A stretch of 64,000 bases of DNA, taken from NCBI GenBank assembly GCA_045118975.1, contig JBGVCT010000003.1, positions 1-64,000 of the forward strand, in the 5' to 3' direction. Shown piece by piece: positions 54,773-64,000 of the stretch. Numbering within the stretch: the stretch's first letter is position 1; each line of letters starts with the position of its first letter. The stretch is from RGIG6178 sp045118975. Lineage in GTDB: Bacteria; Bacillota_I; Bacilli_A; RFN20; DUOF01. The translations under genes and the position numbers were made by a program. A model generated the notes under the pieces. The model did not search any database and had not been told where the DNA came from. It worked only from the letters and a program-made list of their open reading frames with translations.

Positions 54773-55297
54773 CTATATTCCCAAAAATATAATAGACAAA
54801 AACACTCCTACCCCAATTCCTACAACATCTGCAATTAAACCGGCTTTAAGAGCATGTTTCCATTTTGTAACCCCTATACTAGAAAAATATAAAGATAACA
54901 CATATAAAGTTGTATCAGTACTCCCTTGAATTACACTTCCCACTTTACACACAAGTGAATCTGGGCCATACTCTGAGCAAATACTTGAAAACACACTTAT
55001 CGAGGCACTCCCCGATATTGGTCTAAATAAAATAAGTGGAATTAATTCACTACTACTTTTATCAATATTAAAGATTTTAGCAATCAAATTACCAATATCA
55101 CTTATTACTCCACATCCTCTTAATACCCCCACAATGGTAAGTGTAGCTAAAAGGGTTGGAAAGACTTCGCCAATTAATCCCATCCCTTCTTTTGCTCCTA
55201 CTAAAAACGAATCATATACATTAACTTTTTTAACACTAGCAACAATCATGATGGTTATACACAATACAGGAATTATAAAGTAACTAATATTATTCAT
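54773..55297 (-). CDS. spmB: Spore maturation protein B
   Basis: 174 residues with four or five membrane helices and a nucleoside-recognition (Gate) domain. 'GAKEGMGLIGEVFPTLLATLTIVGVLRGCG' and 'IQGSTDTTLYVLSLYFSSIGV' match SpmB. Known: SpmA and SpmB are needed for core dehydration and heat resistance of spores. Its start overlaps the spmA stop (ATGA). Confidence 0.92.
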   Translation of the reverse strand: MNNISYFIIPVLCITIMIVASVKKVNVYDSFLVGAKEGMGLIGEVFPTLLATLTIVGVLRGCGVISDIGNLIAKIFNIDKSSSELIPLILFRPISGSASISVFSSICSEYGPDSLVCKVGSVIQGSTDTTLYVLSLYFSSIGVTKWKHALKAGLIADVVGIGVGVFLSIIFLGI

Positions 55298-55869
55298 ACT
55301 TTATTCCTTCTATATAAATAATCCACAAACAATCCTGCTAAACAAGAACAGAAAGTAGCAATTATTGGCAAGAATATCATATCGCTTGGATTGTTACTCC
55401 CTAAGGCTGATCTAATTGAAATAACTGTAGTAGGTATTATTGTAACTCCTGCAGTATTTAACACTAAAAAAGTAACCATTTCATAAGTTGCTTCCTTTTT
55501 ATCACCCTTATTTAATTCCTGCATCCTCTTTATTGCTTTTAGTCCACTAGGAGTGGCCCCATAACCAAGACCTAACATATTGGAAACAATATTAGTAGAC
55601 ATATATTCAAGTGCTTCTTTATCCTTAAACTTAGGCATTATAAGATTAAAAAGCGGAGAAATCTTTTTAGACATCCACGATATAAACCCCGCCTCAGTTA
55701 AAATGTTCATCATCCCATTCCAAAAACAAGCACTACTAACAAGCGTAATAAGCAAACTAACACTTTCTTTAGGAATATTTAATATAGCATTAGATACATT
55801 AACAACCCTTCCACTTAACACTCCATACATACAAGAAATAAAAAAGATACAAAGCCATATCTTGTTCAT
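55294..55869 (-). CDS. spmA: Spore maturation protein A
   Basis: 191 residues, polytopic, Gate-domain protein. 'CFWNGMMNILTEAGFISWMSKKISPLFNLIMP' and 'NMLGLGYGATPSGLKAIKRMQELN' match SpmA. It pairs with SpmB in the forespore or spore inner membrane. AGGTGAT precedes the ATG. It follows the 865-residue metalloprotease-like gene by about 40 bases in the same direction, and no terminator is obvious, so it may be co-expressed. Confidence 0.93.
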   Translation of the reverse strand: MNKIWLCIFFISCMYGVLSGRVVNVSNAILNIPKESVSLLITLVSSACFWNGMMNILTEAGFISWMSKKISPLFNLIMPKFKDKEALEYMSTNIVSNMLGLGYGATPSGLKAIKRMQELNKGDKKEATYEMVTFLVLNTAGVTIIPTTVISIRSALGSNNPSDMIFLPIIATFCSCLAGLFVDYLYRRNKV

Positions 55870-55910
55870 TGAATCACCTAAAACAATATATGAGATTGTA
55901 TCTTTATTTA

Positions 55911-58508
55911 TTATTTTTTATTATTATTTTTCTTTTTTGAAAACGACTTTTCAATCCTATCAAAATGTGAATCTAAATATCCTAAATATCTATAACATTC
56001 TTTTTTTACTTCCCCAATAGAGGAAATTCCTAACTCTATTAAAATATCTTCACCTATAGTCCCTTTTAAATATAAACCTTCTAAAACATTTATATTTTTT
56101 TCCCATTCTTTATTTCTGGAAGGATTTAGTTGATTTTTCATTACAATTAAATACCTTTTTTTATCATCCTCATTTGCATTATTCATTAACAATGACAGTT
56201 CTTCTACACTATACTTTCTTATACCATTTTCATCTATCTTATATTCATAGGTCAAAGACTTATATTTCTTTTTAAAACTATCAAGACCTATTAAATCAAT
56301 ATAATCCTTATCAATGATTTTGATAAAGAAGTCATCTAAATTCATGCTTTTTTTGTCTTTGTCGACCCTTTTAATGCTATGACTATACTTTAATGAACTT
56401 TCAATTTTTTCAAGTTGTGCCATCTTTTCGTCAAGAGACTTATTTGGATTATCCAAACCAAACAATGCATCTGTTAAAAGTTTAGCTTTAAACTCTGTAT
56501 CAAATTCAAAACTCACCCAATCATAATTACTCTTATAATAATCTTCTCCTAAAATATCTCTCAATATTTCATCTTTTGCATAATAATTAATATCCGGATC
56601 ATCATCAAAATTAGCTTCTTCAATATTCTTGAACTGTATAGCGTGATTTATCTCATGATGTAAAGTTTTAATCATATCATAAACACTTCTATCATGCCCA
56701 TTATATAAACTAACTCTTTTATGTTCTCTATTTTCGCAACCATAAGTATCTTTATCTTTACTATAGTCAAACACTTCAACAGAATAATCACCAACACCAT
56801 TTTTATTCAATACTTTAAGTGCATACATTTTAATAGCTAACATTTCTTCAAGTGTTAACTCACTTCTTTTTTTGTGTTGAAGAGAAACTATAACATCTTC
56901 TAATGACTCTTCTTTTTTCATGATTTTAAGAAGATACTGCTCATCTTTTTGTTCATACAAATATCTTTTAAAAGTTGTCTTTTCAAGCAAAACTCTAGTG
57001 TGATGATTAACATTCAACTTATCCAGTATATCTTGTCTAGTAAGATAATTACTAGATAACATGCTCATAGCTAAAGTGCCATCTTTAAAAGCGTCTAAAA
57101 TTAAGTCTATGTCTCCTTCTTTAAACTCATTACTATATCTATTTCTTGGGATATCCAAAATTAAATTTCTAAGCCTAAAGTAGGTATCTTCAAAGAAGTT
57201 ACTTTTATCAAGTTCATTCTTTTTTAATAAAATATTTTTCAATATTTCCATTGCATAATGAGAAGGGATATCCAAAAAAGTCTCTTCATCATATCTAACT
57301 CCAAGCATAATTGCAGCCATATTTACATCTATTTCGCTAAGAACTCTAAGCGCCCTATAATCAGCATACATAACAAAAGAATCCACATTTAAAATATCAT
57401 GATTTAAAATAACCTCTTTATATCTAGCATATTCTTCATCGCTTATTTCATGACTTGTAAACTGCTCGATATACTCCATATCTCCTCGATCAAAAGCTTC
57501 TTTTAAGACTCTAGCTGTTCCATCAAAATCATTGCTTAAAGATGCTAAAACAAAATTAAAATTAATATTAGCAACTCTAGGATAATTACTCAATTTAAAA
57601 TTGGTATCTTTTAAAAGTTCATATAATCTCTTTGAATCATTATCAGATAATAAAACCCTTATATAAGAACCCTCTATATTGTTTAAAAAATTCTTATATG
57701 CATGTTTATTTTCTAAACACGAAAAAAATAACTCTGGTTCTATATTAAATACCCCAAGCATTTCTATTATCTTCTTTTTTTCTTCCTCACTATGAGGGTT
57801 AGTAAAAATTTCTTCTAATCTAATTAAACACTCTATATATAATTCATCATTATCTTTAATAGCTTTTAAAATTTGATATGCCCTAACATATAAAGTCTCT
57901 ATCGCATCCTTTTCTAAAGACACTTTGATTAAATCATGATATGCACATGCAACTTCAATGCTATTTATATCAATAACAAAATTATGCCTTTTTAATATCT
58001 CTCTAAACTCTTCCCTGTCTTCACTAGAAATAGGAATATTTAAATGTTGTTTTAGAAAATCTAAAGTATCTTCATAATTGTTATTTAATGATACATTTAT
58101 TAACCAAGGATTTTGATGTGCAAAATAAGCCATGTTATTATTTATAACAAATCCTTTATTCTTTAATATAGACTTTATATTATTATTTACACTTAGCTTA
58201 CAGCCATGTTTAATTAAACAAGAAAGTGTATATTCATAATTGTAAGATAAACTTTTTTCTAAGAGTTCTTCATTACAGGCAAAAGCGCTATAATTATAAT
58301 CATTAATCCTAACACTATCTTTACTTAACAAATAGTCACTAACTTCTCTAGGATATTTTTTAGACACCCACTCCATGTAACTTTTGTTATTTACAACCCT
58401 TGAAGGAGTAGAACTATCTAGAATATATTGCTCTCTTTTTAGAATTTCTATTTCTTCTTTTGAAAGTGGTGTATCACTATTATTTTTTAAAACATCTTCT
58501 AATTTCAT
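55911..58508 (-). CDS. Large repeat protein with HEXXH zinc-protease-like domain (865 residues), unknown
   Basis: The ATG at 58508 has AGGTGG upstream, overlapping the stop of the 1200-residue paralogue. The N-terminal ~550 residues are helical and contain degenerate units such as 'KGFVINNN..NPWLINVSLNNNYEDTL' and 'NFVIDINS..LIKVSLEKDAIETL'. HEXXH is at H618-E619-I-N-H622 in 'HHEINHAIQ', followed by 'YYAKDEILRDIL' and 'WVSFEFDTEFKAKL', both shared with the paralogue. The end is a Lys/Asn tail. No signal peptide or membrane segment, so cytosolic or exported by a non-Sec route. Known: HEXXH binds zinc in gluzincin and other proteases. Family not recognised. Confidence 0.75.
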   Translation of the reverse strand: MKLEDVLKNNSDTPLSKEEIEILKREQYILDSSTPSRVVNNKSYMEWVSKKYPREVSDYLLSKDSVRINDYNYSAFACNEELLEKSLSYNYEYTLSCLIKHGCKLSVNNNIKSILKNKGFVINNNMAYFAHQNPWLINVSLNNNYEDTLDFLKQHLNIPISSEDREEFREILKRHNFVIDINSIEVACAYHDLIKVSLEKDAIETLYVRAYQILKAIKDNDELYIECLIRLEEIFTNPHSEEEKKKIIEMLGVFNIEPELFFSCLENKHAYKNFLNNIEGSYIRVLLSDNDSKRLYELLKDTNFKLSNYPRVANINFNFVLASLSNDFDGTARVLKEAFDRGDMEYIEQFTSHEISDEEYARYKEVILNHDILNVDSFVMYADYRALRVLSEIDVNMAAIMLGVRYDEETFLDIPSHYAMEILKNILLKKNELDKSNFFEDTYFRLRNLILDIPRNRYSNEFKEGDIDLILDAFKDGTLAMSMLSSNYLTRQDILDKLNVNHHTRVLLEKTTFKRYLYEQKDEQYLLKIMKKEESLEDVIVSLQHKKRSELTLEEMLAIKMYALKVLNKNGVGDYSVEVFDYSKDKDTYGCENREHKRVSLYNGHDRSVYDMIKTLHHEINHAIQFKNIEEANFDDDPDINYYAKDEILRDILGEDYYKSNYDWVSFEFDTEFKAKLLTDALFGLDNPNKSLDEKMAQLEKIESSLKYSHSIKRVDKDKKSMNLDDFFIKIIDKDYIDLIGLDSFKKKYKSLTYEYKIDENGIRKYSVEELSLLMNNANEDDKKRYLIVMKNQLNPSRNKEWEKNINVLEGLYLKGTIGEDILIELGISSIGEVKKECYRYLGYLDSHFDRIEKSFSKKKNNNKK

Positions 58509-58517
58509 AACAACCAC

Positions 58518-61500
58518 CTACGAAATCTTTCTTTTAAATTCTTCAGTAGAAATTCTTTTATCGCTTTCAATAATTTTTTCAGCAATACCTAAATATTTGC
58601 TAACAAAAACCTCATTTTCCTTAACAAACATCCTATATTCATCATTCAACTCATCCAAAATTTCTTCTAAAAGACCATTTAATTCCTCATCACCTTTAAT
58701 AGTTTCCATAAATAAATCTATATCTTCCATATAACTAGAATTATAAAGCGGATCTAATCTACATCTAAATATAGATTTATAAACCTCTTTATCCAATTCA
58801 TTTGCTTGCTTATATGAAGACACTAATTCTTTTACATCATATTTTTTTACTGGTGATGAACTTATATCGTATTCATATTTAATTATCGGATATTGTTTCA
58901 TTAATTCCTCAATATCTATAATCCCAGTACGCACACAAATATTTAAGCAATATTCAAACAGGTCATCCAAAAGATAATCTTGACCATCAAAAGATCTGTG
59001 AGCAGTTAATGAATACTTATTACGCTCTGCCCCAAATCTAGTTAGACTCTCCCTATCAACTAAGGTAGAGACATCTTCCCCTTTATGTAAAAGTTCTCCC
59101 TCTAATCTTAAAACTTTTAAAGCTTCCATTTGAGATTTAAGCTCCGTATCATATTCAAAACTTATAGCCCAATAATTTTCCATATAATAATCAAAATGGC
59201 AATAATTTCTAAGCACTGTCCTAATTATCTCATCTTTTGTATATAATATAATATCTGGATCGCTTGTAATATCTAAAGTAGTTATATCTATCTTTTGCTT
59301 TGCATGATTATTTTCATGAATAATAGTTTCTACCATACCATGTATCGATTCATCATGACCATTATAAAGCCTTAATTTAGATCCTCCATATGCCCCTAAA
59401 TTTGTCTTAGAAGGTCCATAAACATAGGTGTCTACTTTACAATTTTCAATTCCTTTTTTATATTGATCTTTTTTAGCAAAAAACGCTAGGGCCAACATTT
59501 GAGTAAGGGATAAATCTTTTTTAGTCTTAGATATACTTTGTAAATATGCAAGTTCATCTTCAATGCTATCAAATTTACTACCCAAACATTTTAGTAATCT
59601 TATTTCATCTTCTTTAGAGTAAACATAAGATTGATTAAAATATATCTTTTCATATAATTCTTCAACCTCTTTGCTCTCTAAATATGGTGCTATTTGTTCA
59701 AGGCTCTCAAAAGGAATATAAGCAAGTGGCGCCCCATGATCTATAAGAAATTTCATATACTTTTCTGTTTGACCATTCTTTTTTTTCTTTTCATCACCAA
59801 AAATTCCCCATGCTATAATAGAGACAAACTTTGGATATTTGCTTAAGTCTACTTTTCTAGTCTCACTTATACTTATAAGTTTTTCCATTACCTTTTCACT
59901 ACTTGCTTTGTCCATCATAGCAAGTGGCCTATCATTTCTTTCTACCTCTTCCATTAACTTATCAAAATTTTTCTCTAACCTTCTTACCATTAAAGAAGGA
60001 GTTCTTGAAAGTAACCTATAAAATAGTTCCTCATCTTGCCCGCTATTCCACAATATAGAAACAATTTTACTAGCTTGTTCATCATTTATCTCTACATCAT
60101 TTATAGGTAACTTAGAATTCATTAAAAAGCTTCTTGTACCATAATAATCATTTTCTAAAGCCGCAATTAAGAATAAAGGACTTAGAAATAGTAACCCACC
60201 TGTTTCCTTAGTAAATGTAAAATTATTAGATCTTAAAATATTATATATGGCCGCCATTGCCTCAGGATTATTTATTCTTAATTGAGTATTTCTATCTCCC
60301 TTTGCCATATTTGCAATAGTTCTATCATAATTTTGATGTAAAGCTTGAACTAAAATGTCGTTATCTTGAGAAATAAATTCTCTAATTGTAGAATTAAATT
60401 TTATATCGTTTTGAGTAATTCCCTCTACCATTAATTTTCTAACAGTAGATGGAAACATAGTAACCTTCTCTTTTACAAAATCCTCAAGGACAAACAACTC
60501 ATGAATACCATGTTTCATTGTCTTTACAAAATCATTTTTTAAAGACACCTCAAACATTAAATCCACTAAATATGGATTATTATCTTTATAACCAGCAACA
60601 TAACCTTTATTTTTTAGTTCATCTTTTATAAAAGCAGATGTAATAGACTCAAACTTACTCACATCACATGAAGCAAGAAGTTTTAATCCCTCCACATAAT
60701 TATCTTTTAATATTTCTCTAATAACTGAAGGTCTTTTATTAACCAAACTTGTAAGTGCTTTTCTTGCATCATATGATGGATGTAATCTATCCACATTTTC
60801 TACAAGAATTTTCTTAATTATTTCCTTATTATTGTCTATATCTAAATAATCCCAAATATGTTCTCCTGATGTTAAGGTAGCAAAAGGATCATTTCTAAAT
60901 GATTTTCTTATTATTCTAGTCATTACATCATTGCTAACTAAACTCTTAAAAGACATATATAAATCAGAGTCTATAACAAAACCTGGTTTAGATGTTAAAA
61001 TTTCTTCTACATCTAAATTCAATAAATATTCTCTAAATTCTCTTGTATGTCTCCCTTTAGCTAAAGTAACAACTGTGGTATATGGGTCATTTTCCATAGA
61101 TATATCAGCTATGCCGGGACTTAAATGCAATAAATTCAAAGTAGATACACTTAAAACAAAATTATTGCTTTGTAAAATAGGCTTAATTGTCCTATATAAA
61201 TCGTAAGCTCTGCTATTAGTAAGTCCAGATTGAGACATATCTGATAAAACAGATAGAGTTTGAGCATAATCATTTTTTAATGAAAGCTCAGCAACTTCTG
61301 GCCATATCTTCACAAGTCTAGCGCTATTTGTATCAATAACAAAATTAGGGCCCAAAACCTCTATTATATCTCTTGGAGAAATTCCATATAAATATATTCT
61401 GCACTCTTCTATCTTTCTAAAAGTATATTCAGGATCGTTTCTTAAAGATACTGCAATTAAATATGGTTGAGCTACAACTAAATCAACATTATCCTCATCT

Positions 61501-62120
61501 ATTAGAAAATCGTGATTATTATCAATATATTCATTAATTATTTCTTTTGTTAAAATCCCTTTCAATGAAGAACTATATCTTTTTAAATACTCAAGCGTTG
61601 CTTCTTTGTTATTTTTAAATGACCTAACAAGCTTAACTCTAGCCATATCGTCCCCATCAAATATATTATCCATATTTGACCCATCAACACCCAATACAAA
61701 AGTTTCATCTTGTTTTATATTATCTTCCAATATTTTATATACTTGAGGATTTAAAAAATCTATCCAAGTGTCCTTAAGCGCATCAATAACCTCATCATAT
61801 CTATACTCTAATAACTTACCCTTTATAGAGGGACAAAGCAAGTATGCCTCTACGTTGGTATTATTAATTATAATTGTATTTGGATCCACAATCGATTCGA
61901 TAATATCTCCAACTCCAGGTATAGTTCCATATTTAGATACAAAAGTCGCAAAAAAAGCAGCACCTGACTCATATGCATATCTAACAATCTCTGGATATTG
62001 TAAAATCACATTTTGAATTTCCTCAATACCTGGCTCTGTTAAAACATATGATCTTAAAAAGCGTTCTTTCTTTTCGTTATCTAAATTCTCCAAGATGTTA
62101 ACCATATCTATATTAGCCAT
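58518..62120 (-). CDS. Giant repeat protein with HEXXH zinc-protease-like domain (1200 residues), unknown
   Basis: AAGGTG lies 6 bases before the ATG at 62120. About residues 30-870 are helical repeats with a recurring core 'FVID-x5-L-x5-P-x-I-A-x2-SL-x-ND-x3-TL'. Examples start near residues 203, 260, 315 and 632. HEXXH is H935-E936-N-N-H939, followed by 'LYTKDEIIRTVL' and 'WAISFEYDTELKSQM' as in its paralogue. There is no signal peptide and no membrane segment. It is the promoter-proximal gene of an operon with the 865-residue paralogue. No family recognised; the repeats could be a substrate- or surface-binding solenoid and the C-terminal part a zincin protease. Confidence 0.75.
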   Translation of the reverse strand: MANIDMVNILENLDNEKKERFLRSYVLTEPGIEEIQNVILQYPEIVRYAYESGAAFFATFVSKYGTIPGVGDIIESIVDPNTIIINNTNVEAYLLCPSIKGKLLEYRYDEVIDALKDTWIDFLNPQVYKILEDNIKQDETFVLGVDGSNMDNIFDGDDMARVKLVRSFKNNKEATLEYLKRYSSSLKGILTKEIINEYIDNNHDFLIDEDNVDLVVAQPYLIAVSLRNDPEYTFRKIEECRIYLYGISPRDIIEVLGPNFVIDTNSARLVKIWPEVAELSLKNDYAQTLSVLSDMSQSGLTNSRAYDLYRTIKPILQSNNFVLSVSTLNLLHLSPGIADISMENDPYTTVVTLAKGRHTREFREYLLNLDVEEILTSKPGFVIDSDLYMSFKSLVSNDVMTRIIRKSFRNDPFATLTSGEHIWDYLDIDNNKEIIKKILVENVDRLHPSYDARKALTSLVNKRPSVIREILKDNYVEGLKLLASCDVSKFESITSAFIKDELKNKGYVAGYKDNNPYLVDLMFEVSLKNDFVKTMKHGIHELFVLEDFVKEKVTMFPSTVRKLMVEGITQNDIKFNSTIREFISQDNDILVQALHQNYDRTIANMAKGDRNTQLRINNPEAMAAIYNILRSNNFTFTKETGGLLFLSPLFLIAALENDYYGTRSFLMNSKLPINDVEINDEQASKIVSILWNSGQDEELFYRLLSRTPSLMVRRLEKNFDKLMEEVERNDRPLAMMDKASSEKVMEKLISISETRKVDLSKYPKFVSIIAWGIFGDEKKKKNGQTEKYMKFLIDHGAPLAYIPFESLEQIAPYLESKEVEELYEKIYFNQSYVYSKEDEIRLLKCLGSKFDSIEDELAYLQSISKTKKDLSLTQMLALAFFAKKDQYKKGIENCKVDTYVYGPSKTNLGAYGGSKLRLYNGHDESIHGMVETIIHENNHAKQKIDITTLDITSDPDIILYTKDEIIRTVLRNYCHFDYYMENYWAISFEYDTELKSQMEALKVLRLEGELLHKGEDVSTLVDRESLTRFGAERNKYSLTAHRSFDGQDYLLDDLFEYCLNICVRTGIIDIEELMKQYPIIKYEYDISSSPVKKYDVKELVSSYKQANELDKEVYKSIFRCRLDPLYNSSYMEDIDLFMETIKGDEELNGLLEEILDELNDEYRMFVKENEVFVSKYLGIAEKIIESDKRISTEEFKRKIS
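60140..61515 (-). repeat. Degenerate protein repeats in the 1200-residue gene
   Basis: At least five units of about 45-70 residues with the pattern FVID/FVLS/FLID, then a Pro, then S-L/M-x-N-D and T-L/V. They are too diverged for nucleotide repeats. Two similar units occur in the adjacent 865-residue gene. Confidence 0.6.
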
Positions 62121-62141
62121 AACCTACACCTTCCTAATAAA

Positions 62142-62150
62142 ATTATAACA
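62142..62150 (-). promoter_or_regulatory. Extended -10 promoter of the HEXXH operon
   Basis: On the minus strand TGTTATAAT forms an extended -10 about 22 bases before the ATG; no good -35. Confidence 0.5.
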
Positions 62151-62192
62151 TGGTTATAATTCACTTCCTATTTTTTTTAAACATATTCCCCA

Positions 62193-62222
62193 AAATAAAA
62201 ATAGAGATTTTACTCTCTATTT
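62193..62222 (-). terminator. Terminator of the lipid kinase-TPR unit
   Basis: AATAGAGA pairs with TCTCTATT around seven bases and a T-rich run follows on the minus strand; the TPR gene's stop is in the stem. It isolates the HEXXH operon. Confidence 0.75.
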
Positions 62223-63103
62223 ATAAATTCTTTAACTATTGAATTATAGTCAATAGGTATGCCCTCTTTTATAGCCACATCAATAAATTCTTCTTCATTA
62301 AATTCTAAATCTCTATCTAAAGGTTTAATCTCTTTTAATTCCTCATATAATTCTTTTACTGGATTCAAACTATAACTCTTTTGATACATTAAAAACTCAT
62401 AGTCTTTATTAATAAATTTATAACAATAATTACCTACAAAATAATAAAAATCCCCTAAATCTTCTTGTCTATGTATATATTTGTGAACTTTTAATAGCTC
62501 TTCTTTTGCTTCTTCAAATTTCTTATTTACCTTAAGTAGCAAAGCCTTAAAAAAATACGCTTCCTTTAGGAATGGATTGTATGTTTTAGCCAAATCAAAC
62601 GACAATAAAGCTTCATTAGTTTTATTTTCTTCAAGTAAAATTCTACCATACATAAAATAAGCAAAACCTTTATTAAGATCTGTATATATAATCTCTCTAT
62701 CATCATCATTAATTAGATTATATAACTCTCTTTCCTCTTCGTTATCAATATATACAATATTAGCAAACTCATCATTCAAATAACTATTAGAAAAAGATTT
62801 AATCATTGATTCCAATAATTCTTTTACTTCTTTTATTTTTCCCTTTTCAAAATATTCATTTCCAAGAGCAATTCCATAATTAATGCTCTCATTATACTTA
62901 GCTAGCATTTCTAAATAGGCCTCTTTTTGAGGCTTATCTAGATATAATTTTTCCTTTATTAAAATCTTATCTAACAGATTCTTATATCTTGGATGACTCT
63001 TGTATTTTTCCTTTTTTATATCAAGAATCTCTAAATTACTTTGATAGTCATTACTCAAATCTCCAAAAACATCATCAAGCAATTCTTTTATTTCCTTTTC
63101 CAT
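62210..63103 (-). CDS. TPR-like repeat protein
   Basis: 297 residues, all helical. Units around 140-240 ('GFAYFMYGRILLEENKTNEALLSFDLAKTYNPFLKEAYFFKALLLKVNKKFEEAKEEL'-type region) have the Gly/Ala/Tyr spacing of tetratricopeptide repeats. No membrane segment. It probably serves as a protein-interaction scaffold. It begins 11 bases after the lipid kinase stop. AGGGGTGAT precedes the ATG. Confidence 0.75.
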   Translation of the reverse strand: MEKEIKELLDDVFGDLSNDYQSNLEILDIKKEKYKSHPRYKNLLDKILIKEKLYLDKPQKEAYLEMLAKYNESINYGIALGNEYFEKGKIKEVKELLESMIKSFSNSYLNDEFANIVYIDNEEERELYNLINDDDREIIYTDLNKGFAYFMYGRILLEENKTNEALLSFDLAKTYNPFLKEAYFFKALLLKVNKKFEEAKEELLKVHKYIHRQEDLGDFYYFVGNYCYKFINKDYEFLMYQKSYSLNPVKELYEELKEIKPLDRDLEFNEEEFIDVAIKEGIPIDYNSIVKEFINRE

Positions 63104-63114
63104 TTAATCACCCC

Positions 63115-63945
63115 TTAAGCCTCAACTTTATAACTTAGTACATCTAATACAGTTTCTCCATCAATTTGAAGTGGTGTTGGTTTATCAAATGTCACTTCAA
63201 TTACTTTCCCTTTTGTCATTCTTACATTGTTTTTATATTTAGGATGTTTTCCTTTAAATATACTTGGGAAAATAAATAATGTTTTAAGTTTACTTCTAGA
63301 AAAATAAACTACATTAGTAAGTAACTTTTCTTCTCTATTTTGATATGGGGCAATCATCATTCCTCCCCCAAAATATCTTCCTTTCATACTTGGAGCAAGC
63401 CATACATTTTTATATTTATTAACAACCCCATCAACATTAACTATAGCATTCACCCTCTTATAAGCAAAAAGTAATCCCTTTAGTGCTATTGTAGTATAGT
63501 TTATTTTCTTTTTAGATTTAGCTTTAGCCCTATCGCCTTCCATTGTACAATAACCATCAATACCATATCCTATACCATTTATAAAATATCTAGTCATACC
63601 ATTAACATATACTTTTGGTAAATTGACTAAATATTTATTTATAATAGTAAAATCCTCTTTTGCCTCAATATCATTTAAAAAATCATTTCCAGTACCCGCT
63701 CTATAAAGGTAGATATCATTATGTATATCATCCAAATCAATATCATTAATAAAATGATTAAGTGTTCCATCTCCACCCACCAAAATAACATCATCATTGC
63801 TCGATAAATTTTCCATAAATGACTTAGCATCTAATCCAATCAAATTAATAACTTCACATTTTCCTTTAAGTTTAGTTTTAGCTTCTTCTACAGTTTTTTC
63901 GCCTCTTTTATTGTTAGAAAGTGGATTATATAATAAATACTTCAT
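63115..63945 (-). CDS. Diacylglycerol kinase-family lipid kinase (YegS/DgkB type)
   Basis: 276 residues. The DAGK catalytic domain has the nucleotide motif GGDGTLN (57-63), 'YRAGTGNDF' and the C-terminal 'PTPLQIDGETV'. Bacillus DgkB recycles diacylglycerol to phosphatidic acid; related YegS/BmrU proteins act on other lipids. Slightly shorter than DgkB (about 300). AAAGGAG lies upstream, inside the end of the preceding frame. Confidence 0.88.
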   Translation of the reverse strand: MKYLLYNPLSNNKRGEKTVEEAKTKLKGKCEVINLIGLDAKSFMENLSSNDDVILVGGDGTLNHFINDIDLDDIHNDIYLYRAGTGNDFLNDIEAKEDFTIINKYLVNLPKVYVNGMTRYFINGIGYGIDGYCTMEGDRAKAKSKKKINYTTIALKGLLFAYKRVNAIVNVDGVVNKYKNVWLAPSMKGRYFGGGMMIAPYQNREEKLLTNVVYFSRSKLKTLFIFPSIFKGKHPKYKNNVRMTKGKVIEVTFDKPTPLQIDGETVLDVLSYKVEA

Positions 63946-63947
63946 AA

Positions 63948-64000
63948 TTATTCTCCTTTATCATACTCATCTAAATAAGAAATATATTTGTCACCTTTTT
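63948..64000 (-). CDS. C-terminal end of a gene cut by the window edge
   Basis: A frame open to the right edge reads 16 residues ending 'DEYDKGE' and stops two bases before the lipid kinase ATG. Tight spacing suggests an upstream operon partner. Too short to identify, and it could be an untranslated leader. Confidence 0.4.
   Translation of the reverse strand, partial: KGDKYISYLDEYDKGE

Noticed and set aside
1..64000. Mycoplasma-type code in which UGA encodes Trp, suggested by the AT-rich Mollicutes-like base composition
   Set aside because: RF2 is encoded, several genes end in TGA, and Trp codons in conserved positions are TGG.

Overview
The window looks like a chromosome segment of a low-GC, endospore-forming member of the Firmicutes (Bacilli). 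It carries spoIVA, spoIIQ, spoVIF and spmA/spmB alongside Firmicutes-type core genes (whiA, secA-prfB, comFA/comFC, rlmD, ppdK, typA, der, cmk). UGA is a stop codon: prfB (RF2) is present, and at least two genes (the winged-helix gene and the HerA gene) end in TGA. This excludes a Mycoplasma-type code. My guess is an uncultured lineage near the Erysipelotrichales or the Mollicutes-like gut orders, but that is inference from gene content. I saw no rRNA, tRNA, CRISPR array, IS element or prophage. No gap between genes exceeds 300 bases; the longest are 9049-9331 and 11402-11648.

Region 1 (1-11.6 kb) is an accessory defence island lying just past the 3' end of rlmD. It holds a DUF262/DUF1524 (GmrSD-like) enzyme, an AlwI-family restriction endonuclease, and an operon of a fused two-domain adenine methyltransferase (M.FokI-like), SIR2, HerA, a HEPN protein and a winged-helix protein. 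A partial DUF2971 gene runs off the left edge.

Region 2 (11.6-31.1 kb) is mainly core: rlmD, ppdK, whiA, secG, a secA-prfB-yitT-ctp-uvrB operon, a cold-shock gene, comFA-comFC and a YigZ gene. A VirD4/TraG coupling ATPase at 13.1 kb and an orphan SUKH protein are set among them.

Region 3 (31.1-46.9 kb) interleaves core and sporulation genes (spoIIQ, rpiB, typA, spoIVA, spoVIF) with a Gram-positive type IV secretion apparatus. The apparatus consists of two pilin-like membrane proteins and a VirB6/TrbL-like - PrgI-like - VirB4 operon. A cluster of unknown small, coiled-coil and YcxB-like proteins sits beside spoIVA. No relaxase is visible, so the apparatus may secrete protein rather than DNA, or the remaining parts lie elsewhere.

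Region 4 (46.9-64 kb) holds der-cmk, a tail-anchored protein with a four-fold 16-residue repeat, a ferredoxin, a HAD phosphatase, the queuosine genes tgt-queA-queH, and spmA-spmB. It then has two adjacent giant paralogous proteins (865 and 1200 residues), each with an HEXXH zinc-protease-like motif behind a long series of degenerate helical-looking repeats. A TPR protein and a diacylglycerol-kinase-type lipid kinase close the window. The giant pair and the chromosome-embedded secretion system are the most promising leads for something undescribed.
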